A program made the translations under genes and the position numbers. Under the pieces are notes generated by a model. That model did not search any database and was not told the origin of the DNA. It saw only the letters and a program-made list of their open reading frames with translations. DNA of 64,000 bases, taken from positions 1-64,000 of the forward strand of contig NTMA01000061.1 in the NCBI GenBank assembly GCA_002917075.1. The letters are read 5' to 3'. This DNA comes from Hawksworthiomyces lignivorus. Lineage: Eukaryota; Ascomycota; Sordariomycetes; Ophiostomatales; Ophiostomataceae. Positions within the stretch are counted from its first letter, which is position 1, and each line of letters begins with the position of its first letter. Of this stretch, positions 40,803-53,359 are shown one piece after another.

Positions 40803-43162
40803 TTAGATGCCAAAAACATCCAAACCATGGTCGACCATCCAGCTGATGCCCTCTGCTCGGTATGTATCTGGCTCAACATGGCTTCCATCCACATGCCAAA
40901 CGAGATTCTTTCCAACTCCGCCCCCGGTAGTTGCATTGTACACCGGCCACGGTTGGCTGCCGCCAAGTAGGGGCCGAGTCCCGCCGGCTGTATTCGCTGT
41001 CTTGTCATTGGGATCCAACCCCGTGATGAAATTGATCCACGCTTTGGACATTGTCTTAGAAAGTGCAGCATAGGACGCAGAAACATTGGCAAAAGGGTTC
41101 TTATCATAACCCAATCCATCGATGTTGTTGAACACAAATGCTACTTCTTGAAAATGAGTGGCACCAACATGTGCTGGTCTGGTCAGCGCATCATACTAGT
41201 AAAGACGGAAGCAGTGGTGAGCCAACCCTTACCAGGAATACCATTGACTTGAACATCAAAGCGGTAGCTCCACGACGGGATGCCGCTTTCCGACCATGCG
41301 ACGCTTGCTCGCCGCCGCAAGAAATGCATCCACCTAAGGAACAGAGTTAAGCAAGGTTCTACATGGGGTTTGATTAGATCATTTGGATTCCTTGGGTCAC
41401 TCACTGGTCTCCAAACAAGGCTGCCGCACGTCGATATTGAAGACCGCTCGAATTCGCCACTTTGTCTCCCGGAACTACAATAGGGAATTTGTCCAGCCCT
41501 GGAATGCCAATGGCCTGAATGTTGGGGTAGAGGCGTATCAGCTCGTCAACAAGCTGGTGAGCTTTTTCCGGAGTAGATGCAGCACCGGTCCTTGCCGTCG
41601 CCGGCAGCTTTCCATCCAAGCCAAAATTGAGTACAATAGCCGTTCGCAGCTCCTCGTCCGTGTTTATCACGGTGCCATTTGGTCCTGCGCTCGCGCCGTG
41701 ACCAGAGCCTTCATCTGAGTTGCAACCGATCAGAATGGGGACGCGCACAAAGCGGCCGTTGCGAAGCTGGCTATAGGGGTAGTCAGCGACGAAGTCACCA
41801 TCCAGTGCTGGCGGCCAGATATGTTTGCGGGACTTGTCTTTCGTGTTCCTCTCAAGTACATCGTTAATTTCCTTGAACGGCAACGTACGAAGACAGTCTA
41901 GAGATGCCGCCGCGCCGACTTTCGACGCACATGACGTGCTATTCACCAGGTTGTCGTAAGTTTCTTGCTGCTCCGTCGTCGCATTCAAGTTGCCTGGGTA
42001 GCGACTGATGAAACCACCAAAGCCAGATTCGGCAATGACACCTCGGAACAGACCGTCATCACGTCCTACACAACAGACACCAGAGATATTAGCTCTAGCC
42101 CATTTGATCCAGCTATTCATAGACTCTCGTAACGTTGATAAATAGATCTTACCGTTGTATGCAAATGCGTGAGCACTGACACTCTCGGCCCCCGAACTCT
42201 CGCCCCAGATGACTACTTTGTCAGGAGCTCCGCCAAAAGCGGCAATATTTTCCTGGATCCAGTGAAGAGCTAGCCTCTGGTCACGGAAACCAAGATTCGT
42301 TATGCCGGCTTCTCGGGCCTGTTTGCCAACGAGGAAGCCAAATGCGGACAGGCGGTAGTTGAGACTCACACCAATCATTGGCGTGCCCTGCTCAACACTA
42401 TTCTGAACAATGAACGACAGGTTGTAGCGCCTGTCCGCTGAGCCGCCCATGACCTTGACAAGGTTGTCAGTTTGAAGAGAGCCAAGAAATAAATGCAGAA
42501 AATGAAAGATGCTATTAGCCCCAGTACTTACTAGACCACCTCCGTGAATCCAGACGGCCACTGGGAGACCCGCGGTTGCATTGGCTCCGGCTGGTCGAAC
42601 GACGTTGAGGTAAAGACAATTCTCTGAAATTGCATATCCATCGTCGTCACCTCCATATCCAACGCAATGTGGAGGATATGCGGATGCCTCACGCACATCG
42701 CTCCAAGTATTGTTTAACGGCTCTGCCAAGCTGAAGCGAGCGGCTTTCTATGCCGATTGTCAGCGGCGACCTACTCTGCGCTGACGATGTTTACATGTAA
42801 GAACAAGCAAGGCCGCATACCTGCGCATATGGTATGCCAAGGAAAAAGTCTTGCTTGTAAGCAGGACTGAAGACGCCCGAGTATGAGCCATTCTTGACTA
42901 CAACAGTGGGCGCCGAAGATCCCTCGACCTTACTGTGATGGACATAGTCAGCTGACTGTGCCTCTGCTGCGAGATGGCGAAGTCTTTGAAAACTGCTTCT
43001 GTGCACGACGGGATTCCTCTCCAGCGAGAAAACATAGACGTACTGGTTCAATTGATACCCATTCCCGAGAAGCTGATCACAGCCAGAGATGCCATCGTTC
43101 TGGGGGACCAAGCCGAAGGAGCAGCCGAGCCACGAAGTTACCAGATGTCGAATCTGTATCAT
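40803..43162 (-). CDS. type-B carboxylesterase/lipase (alpha/beta hydrolase)
   Basis: Serine hydrolase of the fungal carboxylesterase family. Exons from the 3' end: 41173-40803, 41333-41233, 42065-41405, 42453-42153, 42747-42532, and a first exon ending at 42821. These exons, apart from the first, give 549 residues. Visible motifs: FFLGIPYAQ, the oxyanion loop VAVWIHGGGL, nucleophile elbow WGESSGAES (GESSG instead of the commoner GESAG), and a catalytic His in VGATHFQEVAF. The 5' end is uncertain: the frame stays open to an ATG at 43162, but no signal peptide is evident and the full frame would make 663 residues, long for the family. A start nearer 42950 or another intron is likely. Codon use is less GC-biased than in the housekeeping genes. 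Substrate unknown. Confidence 0.85.
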
Positions 43163-44282
43163 GGCGTTGGACTGTAATTGAGCAGCTTCTGCCCAGTTTT
43201 TCTTCTATGGTTGCTTAGATGTCTTGAAGAGAGTCATTGACCCGTTTTAATATTGGTGTCGGCCTTTCCAGTTCTTCATCGCGCGCGAGTACTACGAACC
43301 AATGCAGAATGGGGGATATTCACCCGAATCAGCCAGCCAAGGAGATGCATCAAACAAAATAGTAGAAGGATATGCGGCTCTCACAATGCATCTATCCCAC
43401 CGCTCAAGCCTCTGCAATATATTTCTGGTGTCTAAATTCTTTTTATTCCGATGTCTCCATAATCCGGGACTCAGCCGCCGTTTTCGCGACGGAAGAAAGA
43501 GCGGTTTAGCCATTTGGTTGAGGGGTTGTTTGTTCTTTCCTCCCCGCCTCAAGTTGCGTTACATCTGCATGGTTAAACGACAATGCAAGGGCAGTCAACT
43601 GCTCGTAAGGAGTCAAGCCTTTGCGCAGTTACCCAAACAGGCAAGTTCTCAAAGGCTGCTCTTCTGCATTATCTTTATAATAAAATAGAAGGAGCAATCA
43701 GCTGGGACTGTCCCTGATATTTGCGCTTCTCCTTTATCTCGGGTAGGCGCTGTAGTCCTCTCTGTTTTTGCCTCTATTTTAATTCTTCATGCTCCGCTGG
43801 AATTTCATCACAATCTTACGCCTTGAGTTTCGAAATAGCGAAAAAAGACTTTGTTCATTACATATTCAAGGGTATCGTATCTTGCAGTACAAGACTTTTC
43901 ATAGCTTCCCAATCCCAGTTCCCACTCCATCCAAACATTGATAATTAAATTCCCAAACACGCCTGTTCTGATGTCCTTCCATTAGGAAAAGGGATGTACG
44001 CCATGTCGAGCCTGATTTTCAGTCCGTTACAGGCATCAAAACGTAAAAAGCCAAACAAATACAAAAAAACAAAGAAAACCAGAATACACGCAAAACAAAT
44101 AGGACGCCAGTGCTTATTGGTACAATACCCGTATCATCGTTAGATGCAAATCTCCCACCATATGTGCTTTTTGCTTTTCTTCTTTTCACTTCTTTTCATG
44201 ACCCAATGTTTTGGGCGCCACCGAAAAATGCATAGTGTACAAGGACTCTAGCAGAGAAGGTCCAGACGAGAGAGCCACTGAA
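43163..44282. other. spacer: esterase upstream region / homeobox gene 3' flank
   Basis: 1.1 kb without a supportable gene; A+T-rich near 43680-44120. The open frame 43302-43688 on the plus strand has no recognisable domain. Confidence 0.45.
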
Positions 44283-46072
44283 TTATTTATCAGTTCCCGA
44301 AAAGTCTTCTGGGGTGACATTCTGAGTAAACTGGTATAGCTTGCTCTTGGTTCTACCAGGAGAAGACTTTGCCGACGATCCGGGGAGCTTAGGACCTTCA
44401 CCAGGGAAAGTGTACTCAGACTGGCTCATAAAACCACTATGCGGAGAGAAATAACCGTTGGCCAGTGGCTGGTTGAGCGATGGAGTCGACGGCTGGCTGT
44501 TCATGATATATACAGGAGCCGAAGGCATCATCGGGAACTCATCCGAGCCGTAGCTAGCAAGGCTCGGGGTCAACACCGCCTCGTCTTGAGAGACGTAGCT
44601 CCATGGCATTTCCATTGGCATCTGATGATCTGCGTGTAGCATGCCGTGAAAGCCGGGCGTGCCAGGAGGGGTCTTTAGAGGCTCCGGCTTGATGAAAGGG
44701 TGCTGACCAGCTAGGCCAAATTGAAAAACCTGTTCATCATCAGACGAGCTACCACCCATGACCATCGCGTCAGCGGCATTGTGTTGAATCGCCATAAGCG
44801 CCTCACTAGGAGTCACTGGCGATACATCATTGCTCACTGATCGGACAAGGGGAATGGGCCCTGATGAACCTGCAGTCTGCAGAGACTGCAAGAAGACCTC
44901 CTTGTTCCGCTCGTAATAGAGCGGAGAGCGGGGTGCCGGCGGAATCCCAGCTTTTTGAATCCGATTTGACGCGAGGCCGTTTGCAGAGGCAATACGCCGG
45001 ATAGGGGCGGGCCCTTCAATGCGCTTGCCCATGTCGATGCCGGTCCTGGGACCAAACGGATGGCCGCGGAGGGTGGTAGAGTCGAGTGTCGCCGGGGTGC
45101 CCTTGTTTCTTCTAATGGCAAGATTGGTAGGTGGCGGGGGTGATTTGAAGCGTGCATCGATCATTGATGCCGGAGATTGTGCTTCACAGGTAGAGGCGGC
45201 CATCAGGTCCTCGTCTAACTGAGGAACCTCTTCCACGCTCAAAAGCGCAGAATGATAGGAGCCAATAGGTGCCATGACCGGCTCAACGTTCATCGCCGTC
45301 GTATAAGGCATAAACGCCCTTAGGGGCTGTTCAAAGTCCTGAGACGCTGGATAGTGATCCCCATCGATGCTCCCGCTGGAATGGGGGGAAGTATGTGCGG
45401 TATACGTAGCGAGCGGTGCCTGTGCGGCCAAGTAGCCATTTAAAGCTGGGGCATATGAGAATTCATGTCCGCTGCTAGATTGAAACACAAGCGACTGGGG
45501 TGACGGATATTCCTCATTAGATGGCGGAGTGCTTTGGACAAGGGAGCAATCACTCCCAATGGGAAAGATTGGAAGGTGATTCTGCTCGACCGTAGGGAAA
45601 GCCGCAGACGAAATCTGGGGAGTTTGACTGTGATTTCGCGATTCATAGTGTTCGCTCACCAGAGAGTCATCTTGCTGTTCAGACGGAGACGATGCTGTTG
45701 GAGACACGTCGCCAGCTGCATTGGGATCGGTTTCTCGCCTCTTGATCTGTTTGGCCTTGGCTCTTCTATTTTGGAACCAGTTCTGTCCAGTATATTGTCA
45801 GCTCATGTTTACCTATTCACCAACTTTTGAAGTTCCAGAGGGAGTGTGCTGCTTACATTTATCCGTGCTGGTTCGACCCCGAGTATGTCGGCAATCTCGC
45901 GCTTTCGTTGTGAAGTAGGCTTGTTGTTCTTCTTAAACTCGTTCTCCAACAGCTGCACCTCGTCTTTCGATAGTCTCGGTTTAGTCTCAGGCTGCTTTGA
46001 GCCCTGAGGGTCGCCAAGATTGCGATACATCTGTGAGACCATAAATTGGGGATCGCCGTTATATGGAAACAT
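44283..46072 (-). CDS. homeobox transcription factor
   Basis: Nuclear regulator, about 571 residues from the ATG at 46072. Exons 46072-45857 and 45782-44283; the intron splits the homeodomain between helices 2 and 3. The homeodomain runs from about 31 to 88: LSKDEVQLLENEFKKNNKP (helix 1), REIADILGVEPARIN, then NWFQNRRAKAKQIKRR, with the invariant Trp, Phe, Asn and Arg of helix 3. The remainder is Ser/Pro-rich with no second domain. The end has KSKLYQFTQNVTPEDFSG, which looks like a conserved terminal motif. The frame stays open upstream to 46159 without an ATG and reads YQQYTTYRP, so a further 5' exon may exist. Fungal homeodomain factors of this type often govern conidiation, fruiting or infection structures; the role here is not known. 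Confidence 0.9.
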
Positions 46073-49000
46073 TTGTGGTTGTCTTGGTTGATTTAAAAGT
46101 AGGGGGCGGTACGTAGTATATTGCTGGTATCTGAGGCACGCTCCGCATTCACAATTCACGCCGGACTGGCTTGGCCGTGATGGTCGAGAAATATATTTGG
46201 GCGTAGTTCATAAAGAAGAACAGTCACGGAGACGCTCTGCGATGGCGGTATAGTGCACACCACACAAGTAGCTTCAGTGGTAGGCTGGTGAAGGTAAATG
46301 GGGTGACTTGAATGTCAGGTTACACTTGGTGAAGTACGGAGATCAGTGGGTGACGCCGGCACGTTTACCAATGCCAATTGATACCGGTACAAAAGATGAA
46401 TAACAGTCAAGCTGTGCAGATATATTTGCGTGTTGTGTGCCGCAGAGCTGACTTTGTGAATTGCCAACGAGTGAGTATGAAGAAGAGAATACAGACGAAC
46501 TGAACTAGAAAGGAAAGAAGATGTGGACGAAGCTCGGTTTATGAATGGAAATCGCGTTAGTCAAGGAAAGTGACTGCAATGTTCTAGGTATAGATGGAGA
46601 CAGGAGACAAGCGGCTGAGACTAAGCATACTCGCACGCAGTACGTACAAAGATGAGCTGTCTCCCCCAAAGAACCAAGAACGCCAGAGGGTGGGAGACCC
46701 CGGCTCAGGTCCTGGCTTGCAATTGACAGTTGAGGAAACGGAGGGGAGGGGGGTGAACATCGTAGTGTGGGGTGGGGGGCAAGGGAAAGGAGAAAGGGAA
46801 TGGAAAAGGGGAGGGGGGGTGCAGGGAAAGACGCTGTCGACGAGGTTGTGCGAAGTGGTCTAGTCTGGCCTGGTCGGGTCTGACTCCTACACGTACATAC
46901 GCGAAGGGCGCTCCAGGAAGACGTTTCAATCAGAAATGAGATGGCTAAGTCATATGCGTTCGGTCCAGGCCGTGTTTTCTAAACGTGCCTCTATGTATGT
47001 AGTTCTTCTATTTACTTGTACATGTCCAACTTGGTCATCTCTCTTTCGTCTTCTTAACAGCACGGAAAATAGGTTGGCGGCGAATGACATGAGGTTTGGG
47101 GTGGTCAGTGGGAAGGCCGGCGTGGCGTGGACAATGAGGAGTAGGGGGAGGGGGGGGGGGGAGAGAGGAATAAGATAGAAAAGAAAAAAAAAAAAGCGTT
47201 AACAAGCAAACAGCGTCCGGACATACAAAAACACCAAGTCTAAGATTAGGAGACGGAGAGAACTTTAGAGGGGCCAGGACAGGCAAGTCATAACAGAGGT
47301 TGCCGTGAAGTACCGAGCAGGACGACTTGCGGCATGATGCTTTGCATGACTATTCTTCCTCGGGGCGTGAAAGCATATGTAGGAAGGAAGGCGTTTTTGC
47401 CTTACACAGATGGCTCCATTTTGATGTTTAATCTCACCTTGCATTTCCATGTTTGTATTCTGCTTCCTTGGTCTCTTGTTCGTTCTTCTCCTCACTTGAG
47501 AATCTACGGCAACATATGCCTTGAATAGACCCACACATCGTGCTCCACTCGACTACAGAGCAGCAGAAGGGAAAAAGAAGGCCTACCAGAGACAGGCGTG
47601 ACCGGGGAACAAACTCTCCGGTGCAAGATGGAGAAACACCGGTACAGCGTCTTGAGTTGGCATTGGTGCTCTGTTGGAACAGCGTACGTATGTACGCGCG
47701 ACTCCATGACCGTGTAGCAATCGTAGCGTCCAACAAGAAAAAGGTACGAAATCGTCCTCTTTCGGTTGTGGGTGTGTACCGGGGTCGGGCGGGTGCAGGC
47801 ATGTGTTATATGGTGCCTCTGTAGACGTGCGTGTGGATGCGAATCTGAGCGACGGAGGTGGAACGAGCATTGCTTTTTTCTTCCTTTTTTTTTTTTTTCT
47901 TTCCTTCTTCTTGTGAACTCCCAAGTGCCTTGCGAGCAGGTGGGTACCGTACTGCTGTGGACGGCGACCATAGGGCGCCAGGGTTGGCCTGAGATTGGGG
48001 AGAAGCCACAAAGGGCCAGTGCTCTTCTCCTTCCTTGCCTTATTTCTGGCTCGTCCCCTCCCTGGCAAGCTTTATTTTTCGCAGCCGGGTAGGGGTCAAA
48101 AAGAGGAGGAGAAGCCAAGAGGCGGCGCTAGCCAAGGGAGACTTTTCTTCTTCTGCTGTCCTAGCCATAGTGGAACGGTTCTCTTCGTCCACATCTTAGC
48201 TCCTCTTTCGTTCTCCGTTATCCGTCCGACGTAAGCAGAGTGCTCCGTTGTTGTTGGGGGCCTTTTAATTACCTCGAGCAGGTAGCTACACATTACGAGT
48301 GGTAACAATGCCGTTCTCCGGAAGACGCACTCCTTACGCCTCTCACTCAACCCTAGTTTTTCCATCTCCTACGGCGTAAGAAATCTGAAAAAATTACACG
48401 GCAGGCATCGGAACTAGCAGGAAAAACCGTTGGAAGCGGTGGGCGCAAAGAAAATGACCAGTCAGTCGGTAGCTGTTCAGGTGCTGGTTTATACAAGCGG
48501 CAAGGGTAATTCAAAATTACCTCCTCCGTCCTGCGCATACCTGTCTGCTCCCAATGCTTGGCTCGGCCAGTCACAGCCTTCTGAGAGGTCACTGTTCCCC
48601 TTTACTTTTTGTGTTTCCTTCCGTTTTGCTCCAACGTTGTATTCTAATTTTTTTTTTAACTTTTTTTTTCTTTCTTGTTGAGGAGGATGCAGCCAGGAGT
48701 GAAAAATCCCCAAGGGCAGCCGGACCCAGGGCCACGGTCGAGCTGCTAGGGTTCAGGGATGTTGCGAGTAGTGTCCTCGCGGACAAGCCAATTGGATGTG
48801 AATGGTGCGATGGATGGCGTTCCCCAGCGGGCTAGCTCTTCGCTCATTCACTCGTCCACGTTGTCGTCCGGTACACTAACAGAACGCCCAGGTCCCAGCG
48901 AAGAGCCCAGCTGCCTGTCTCTTCTTCTCCAGAGCGCAAATCCTTTCCTTGTTTGGCCCTCTGGTTTACTTACACGAACCCCCGTCGTCCGGCGGGTCGA

Positions 49001-49550
49001 AGATCGTTTTACAGCGTACATACTACTGCAAAATGTATATACATGCTCGAACCTACAACGTTCGGGTTGCTAAGTATACGTGTACCATCTGTTGTTCCTT
49101 CGCCCGCCTCTCCGGGAAAGGCACCAAAACCGACGACCCGGCCTAGGCCATAGCCCAGCCTTCCAGCAAGCACATGGCAAAAAACGTCGCCTCGCTGCGA
49201 AAGGCCGCGTTTCTATTTTGCCCTCTTAGGGAAGGGGGGGAGCCGCTCTGCTGTTCTATTTTGCCCTCTCAGCTAAAGTTGCTGTGCTGTTTGGTTTTAG
49301 AGCGTTGTCTTTGCCGCCCAGTAGCTCACGTTTTCCTTTCGCATTCGTCACTAAAACCCCTCCCTTTCGGTGTTGCTTTTGTTTTTGCGACACCCTTTTA
49401 GCATTCCCCATTTTACGGTGATTCCCGTCTCTGATTCTAATTTAACAATGTCACTGAAGCGCGCGCGTGCGTGCGTTCTTGCGTGCGTGAATAAGCCTGG
49501 ACAACGAGCTATATCAAAAAAAGAAAGACGTACCTTAGTTGTTGTGGTTA
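46073..49550. other. gene-free region, first part (upstream of homeobox gene)
   Basis: No convincing gene on either strand. The first kilobase is likely the homeobox promoter and leader. Content: G-rich blocks at about 46740-46820 and 47140-47160, T-rich blocks near 47877-47900 and 48645-48675, and short frames with no domain. The longest, on the minus strand at 47504-48118 (204 codons), is a Lys-rich low-complexity frame. A short direct repeat TTCTATTTTGCCCTCT occurs at about 49211 and 49254. Confidence 0.5.
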
Positions 49551-49556
49551 TTATCA

Positions 49557-49580
49557 TTATTATTATTATTATTATTATTA
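49557..49580. repeat. ATT trinucleotide microsatellite
   Basis: About eight ATT units in gene-free DNA. A shorter ATT run lies near 52010. Confidence 0.8.
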
Positions 49581-52500
49581 GACACAATTTAAGATGAGAT
49601 GACGAAGAAAAGATAGCAGAAATTCGGATACAACGGGATGTGACAGGGACGGCGGACTTTGGGAAGGGCAAGGCGAATAGGAAAATCTGGTACTGGGTCC
49701 GCTGGACTCTTTTGGTCTTTTCCTAACACCCGTGTAGCCAAGCACATGCCGCTGTCTTCGGGATACAACGCTGTGGGATTGCCCTCTACGAGAACCCCCC
49801 TATGCCTTAGGCCAGCCGCGCTGCGTAGATTTTGTTTGGTCTGTCTGCTCTACCGCTGTCACTCGTCTATTCTCTTGGCTTTTCAGCTTGGATCGTATCT
49901 TTCGTCGTACGTGCTCCGTATTCTCTAGCTGTTGGTCTCCATCTGGCGTCTCTTCTTACTTTTCTTCCAGCTACCACTTCATGGCAGAGTCGCAGCGAGA
50001 ACGGGGGAAGTCCAAGGAGGTGTGAGTGGGTTGTATGTAATTTACACTATGCATACCACGTACTCCGTACGCAGTAGAAGTGCTGAGCCTGACTCCACGA
50101 ACGACTGGACGGGCCTGGCGGTGCCGTACGGGCGGACGTGTGAGAAGTGGCGGGTGACGCGATCGCTCCATGGCGAGTATAGCAAAACACGCATTATTTG
50201 CTTGTATAGCATGAACACGAAATGTTTGCTGTGCCTCCTGCGTAGGTGGAAATGGCACCAGAGAGGCCAGAGTGACAATCATAATTTGTCTCTTGCAATT
50301 CGTTTTTAGACCCGAGCCAGCTCAAGAAAAGCCATCCCGTATCTTTTACTGGCTCGCCAGAGGAGGCTGCATCACTCATGCATTCCTCAAACCCTGCTGT
50401 GGGATCCCTGCTGGGGGATTGTTGGCCAGGCAAGGCGCTGGCCACTGAGCGCTGCCGATCAAGAACCGTAAAGAGTTTGCGAGGATCTGCTGGGATCTTC
50501 AAAGGATTTTTCCTGGGAGAGCGCCTGCGCAAGTAAGAGTAAAATGACGAACGACGTGACCAAGTCGCTCTGTGCGCCCTACGACACACACACATACAAA
50601 TGGACACTCGTAATTCGTACGTATGCAGGTAGATTATCAACACCAAAAAAAAGATACTATTTTTTCCCGCAATTACTAACAAAATACGTCATAAAGACGG
50701 TGCAAATCGACAACGCGAGGAGGTGCAGTTCGCATGAAGTAAAGAGAAAGGGGATAGGAAATTTCGTGGCGTTCAGGCCAGGCGCGGCAATTTTCTGCTC
50801 AAATCCCAATTCTATCTTCGGTGTCTGCAAATTGCTCGTACCGTAGCAGGTTTTGTTTATTCTCGTGATGTTGGCGCGTCGTGTCATGACGAAGAAGGGC
50901 AGGCGCAAAAAAAAAAAAAAAAGACAATAGAAGATGGTGGGTGGAACAAGACAGCTCGTTCCTTCCCTCGTATGCAAGGTGTAATTGCGGTCTTCCTGCC
51001 ATGCAAAAAATGCTTTTTGGCGCTCCCAGCGCTGCTTTCTTCGTCGTATCCGCCCACTGCTACTCACAACAGCGATAATAGGGGCACTCTCAGCTGAACA
51101 AATTTGAAGAGAAATAGCGCTACTGCGGAATTCGCCGTGGGAGAAAAACGCTACTATGCTCCGTATAGGAGGCTCGCTGGAGCTCACACATTGTCTCATT
51201 TCTGGCTCTGTACGAGCAGGGGGCTGCTGGGTGGGACGGAAAGACGACTCGAGTGGCCGGGTAGTTACTTCATGTGGTTATTCCTGGCTCCGTTCTTACT
51301 CTGGGAAAGGGGACTAAGACAACGCCCAAGGTTACGTCCCTGTCCTGGTTCCTCGACTGGTGAGATACTTCAGACTCCTCAAGGCGCTACCTTACCCCAC
51401 CCTACCTACCCACTGCCCCGAATTTCGCGGAACTTCCTACGGCAAGCGTAAATGACCGATCTTTCCTAAAACGGTATTAAGATTCGCTAGCTGGGTCCAT
51501 CTGGATGAGGAAAGCGAGGATTCTTTTTTGTACATAGGTATCTCAGATTTCATTTCTCACAAAAATAATTGCACGCTTTTCGTTGCCTAAGAATTTGTCT
51601 TTGTCATTTTCTTTTTTCCTCCCCGTCCTCCTAGCCCCTTATTTTCTAGATACATAGGGCCACTTGCCTAAGAGATCACGCAGAGTTGGTCTCCTTATGC
51701 GTAGCTCTCCAAACAGCATGAGCAGGACTCTTCACTACTCTCTGCTTACCATGTTTGTGCAAGCACTGCCCCACCAATGTGGCTCGCAACTCTTTTGAAC
51801 ATGCGCACTGAATTTGCCTGCTGCTTGCTTTAATTATCTCGCCCAGACTGATTGTGCTGGGAATAGAATCGGACCAATCAGGAAGAATGACGACATCTAT
51901 CTACATAGCTAGGGGTGGAAGACGTGTTCCTCTTCAGACTCCAACTGTGTCCGTCCGCTGTTCATTGCGATACATGGGGCTCATGGGGCAGTCTCTGTCG
52001 CTTAAGCCTATTATTATTATTACAGGTCACTGCTCGTATGGCAGGACGGGTCTCTGTCAACCATGACAAAGCTGGTATGCCACGATAATCGGCTATGGAG
52101 ACCAAATATGCTTACAATGACAAACTTGTACCCTGTTTTGTCCCTTCAGCTGTCATCAGTGCTCTAGTGCCGGAGGGTTTTCTACGTACATGTGGAGGCC
52201 AAGCCGAGTTGGTCCTTCGTTCCGAGCAGCTCTCGTGTGTTTTATCTTCGTATCTGCGTCTTTGCTAAATCCTCACACGAAAGTATGAAGACGATACGTA
52301 TCTCCACTGCCCGGTCTTGTCCCCACAGCAGACACAAAAGGTATATCTCCACTACCAACTCAACGGCGCGCACACGGAGTCTCCCTTGACCAACGGCAGA
52401 TCAAGACGAGGACAACGATGGCACAGGTTGCTCTGTTGGCAGCTTGAAACCTCAAATTGGCTTTGGCCAACTGGACACTGCCTTCGGGTTGTGCTGGCTA

Positions 52501-53329
52501 CATTGCCGTCCTTATTTTACATCCGGCCAATTGCAGTTGCGCATTTGTATGCTACTGTGCTTGCTCAGTCGTCCCTTTGCTCAGGGTGCCACGTCCCTTG
52601 TATCGTCTCAATGCGAGAAGGAGAAAAACCAATGTGGTGGAAAAGAAGGATGCCACCTTCATGCCTTGTCTGTTGTAAAGTGCCTAGCAAAAGGATTCAA
52701 GGGCCCCTAGAGGGGGGGTTGCTCTCACTGCATTCGGCTCCATTCCAAACACCCAACTGGAGAGTTGGTTGACAGTGTAAGACCACGAAATGCAGGGCTC
52801 GGACAAAGGAGACGAAATTTCTTGTCCAATCCCTTCGGCTCCGTTCCCGCCGGAAACACCTTCCTTCTGTGTGCTCGTGTACTTGCGACGCCATAGCCTG
52901 CCGGATCTTAGATTTGGCGTGCCACTACCGTCTTTTTTAAGTACACGAATACGCAAAAGAGACAGCCTCACAAACCCACTTTATTTGCTATTACCGTATC
53001 AACGATGCTGCTGCTTTTTTCTCTCACAAAAAGAAAGTCGAAGCCAAAAGTATAATGATGTCTCGCCTGGCGTCTTAGCGGAAGCACCCTAGTTTCTATT
53101 TTTTATGCCTCTCCTTTCTTTTTGTTTTTACTGTAATTTTAAACGGGAGGTGGCTTGCAAAGATTTGCTCCAGGCTTGGTTCCAAATCATCGCCCTGCAC
53201 TGATCGTTTTCTATCCTGTAAAGATGTCTTTTCGGCTTACTAAGAGATTGCTGGCATATCTGTCTACGACTAACTATGTACATAGCTTCCTCCTTTTTGT
53301 GCCGCTGATCTCGAAGTAATTCCACATAA
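49581..53329. other. gene-free region, second part
   Basis: No gene supported. Open frames of 162 codons (50194-50682) and 180 codons (50657-51199) on the minus strand lack domains and regular codon use. One TACTCCGTA element is at 50061-50069. Confidence 0.5.
50061..50069. repeat. TACTCCGTA element
   Basis: A single half-site of the dispersed palindrome, followed by CGCAGTA as at the 32183 copy. Confidence 0.65.
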
Positions 53330-53359
53330 CCCCCCCCCCCCCCCCCAAAAAAAAAAAAA
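53330..53359. repeat. C17-A13 compound homopolymer
   Basis: Seventeen C are followed directly by thirteen A in gene-free DNA. Tract lengths may carry sequencing error. Confidence 0.8.

Noticed and set aside
47504..48118. 204-codon minus-strand frame in the gene-free region
   Set aside because: Lys-rich stretch from a poly-T tract and random composition otherwise; no domain or splice context.
50657..51199. 180-codon minus-strand frame
   Set aside because: Random-looking composition with a Phe run from a poly-A tract; no conserved motif.
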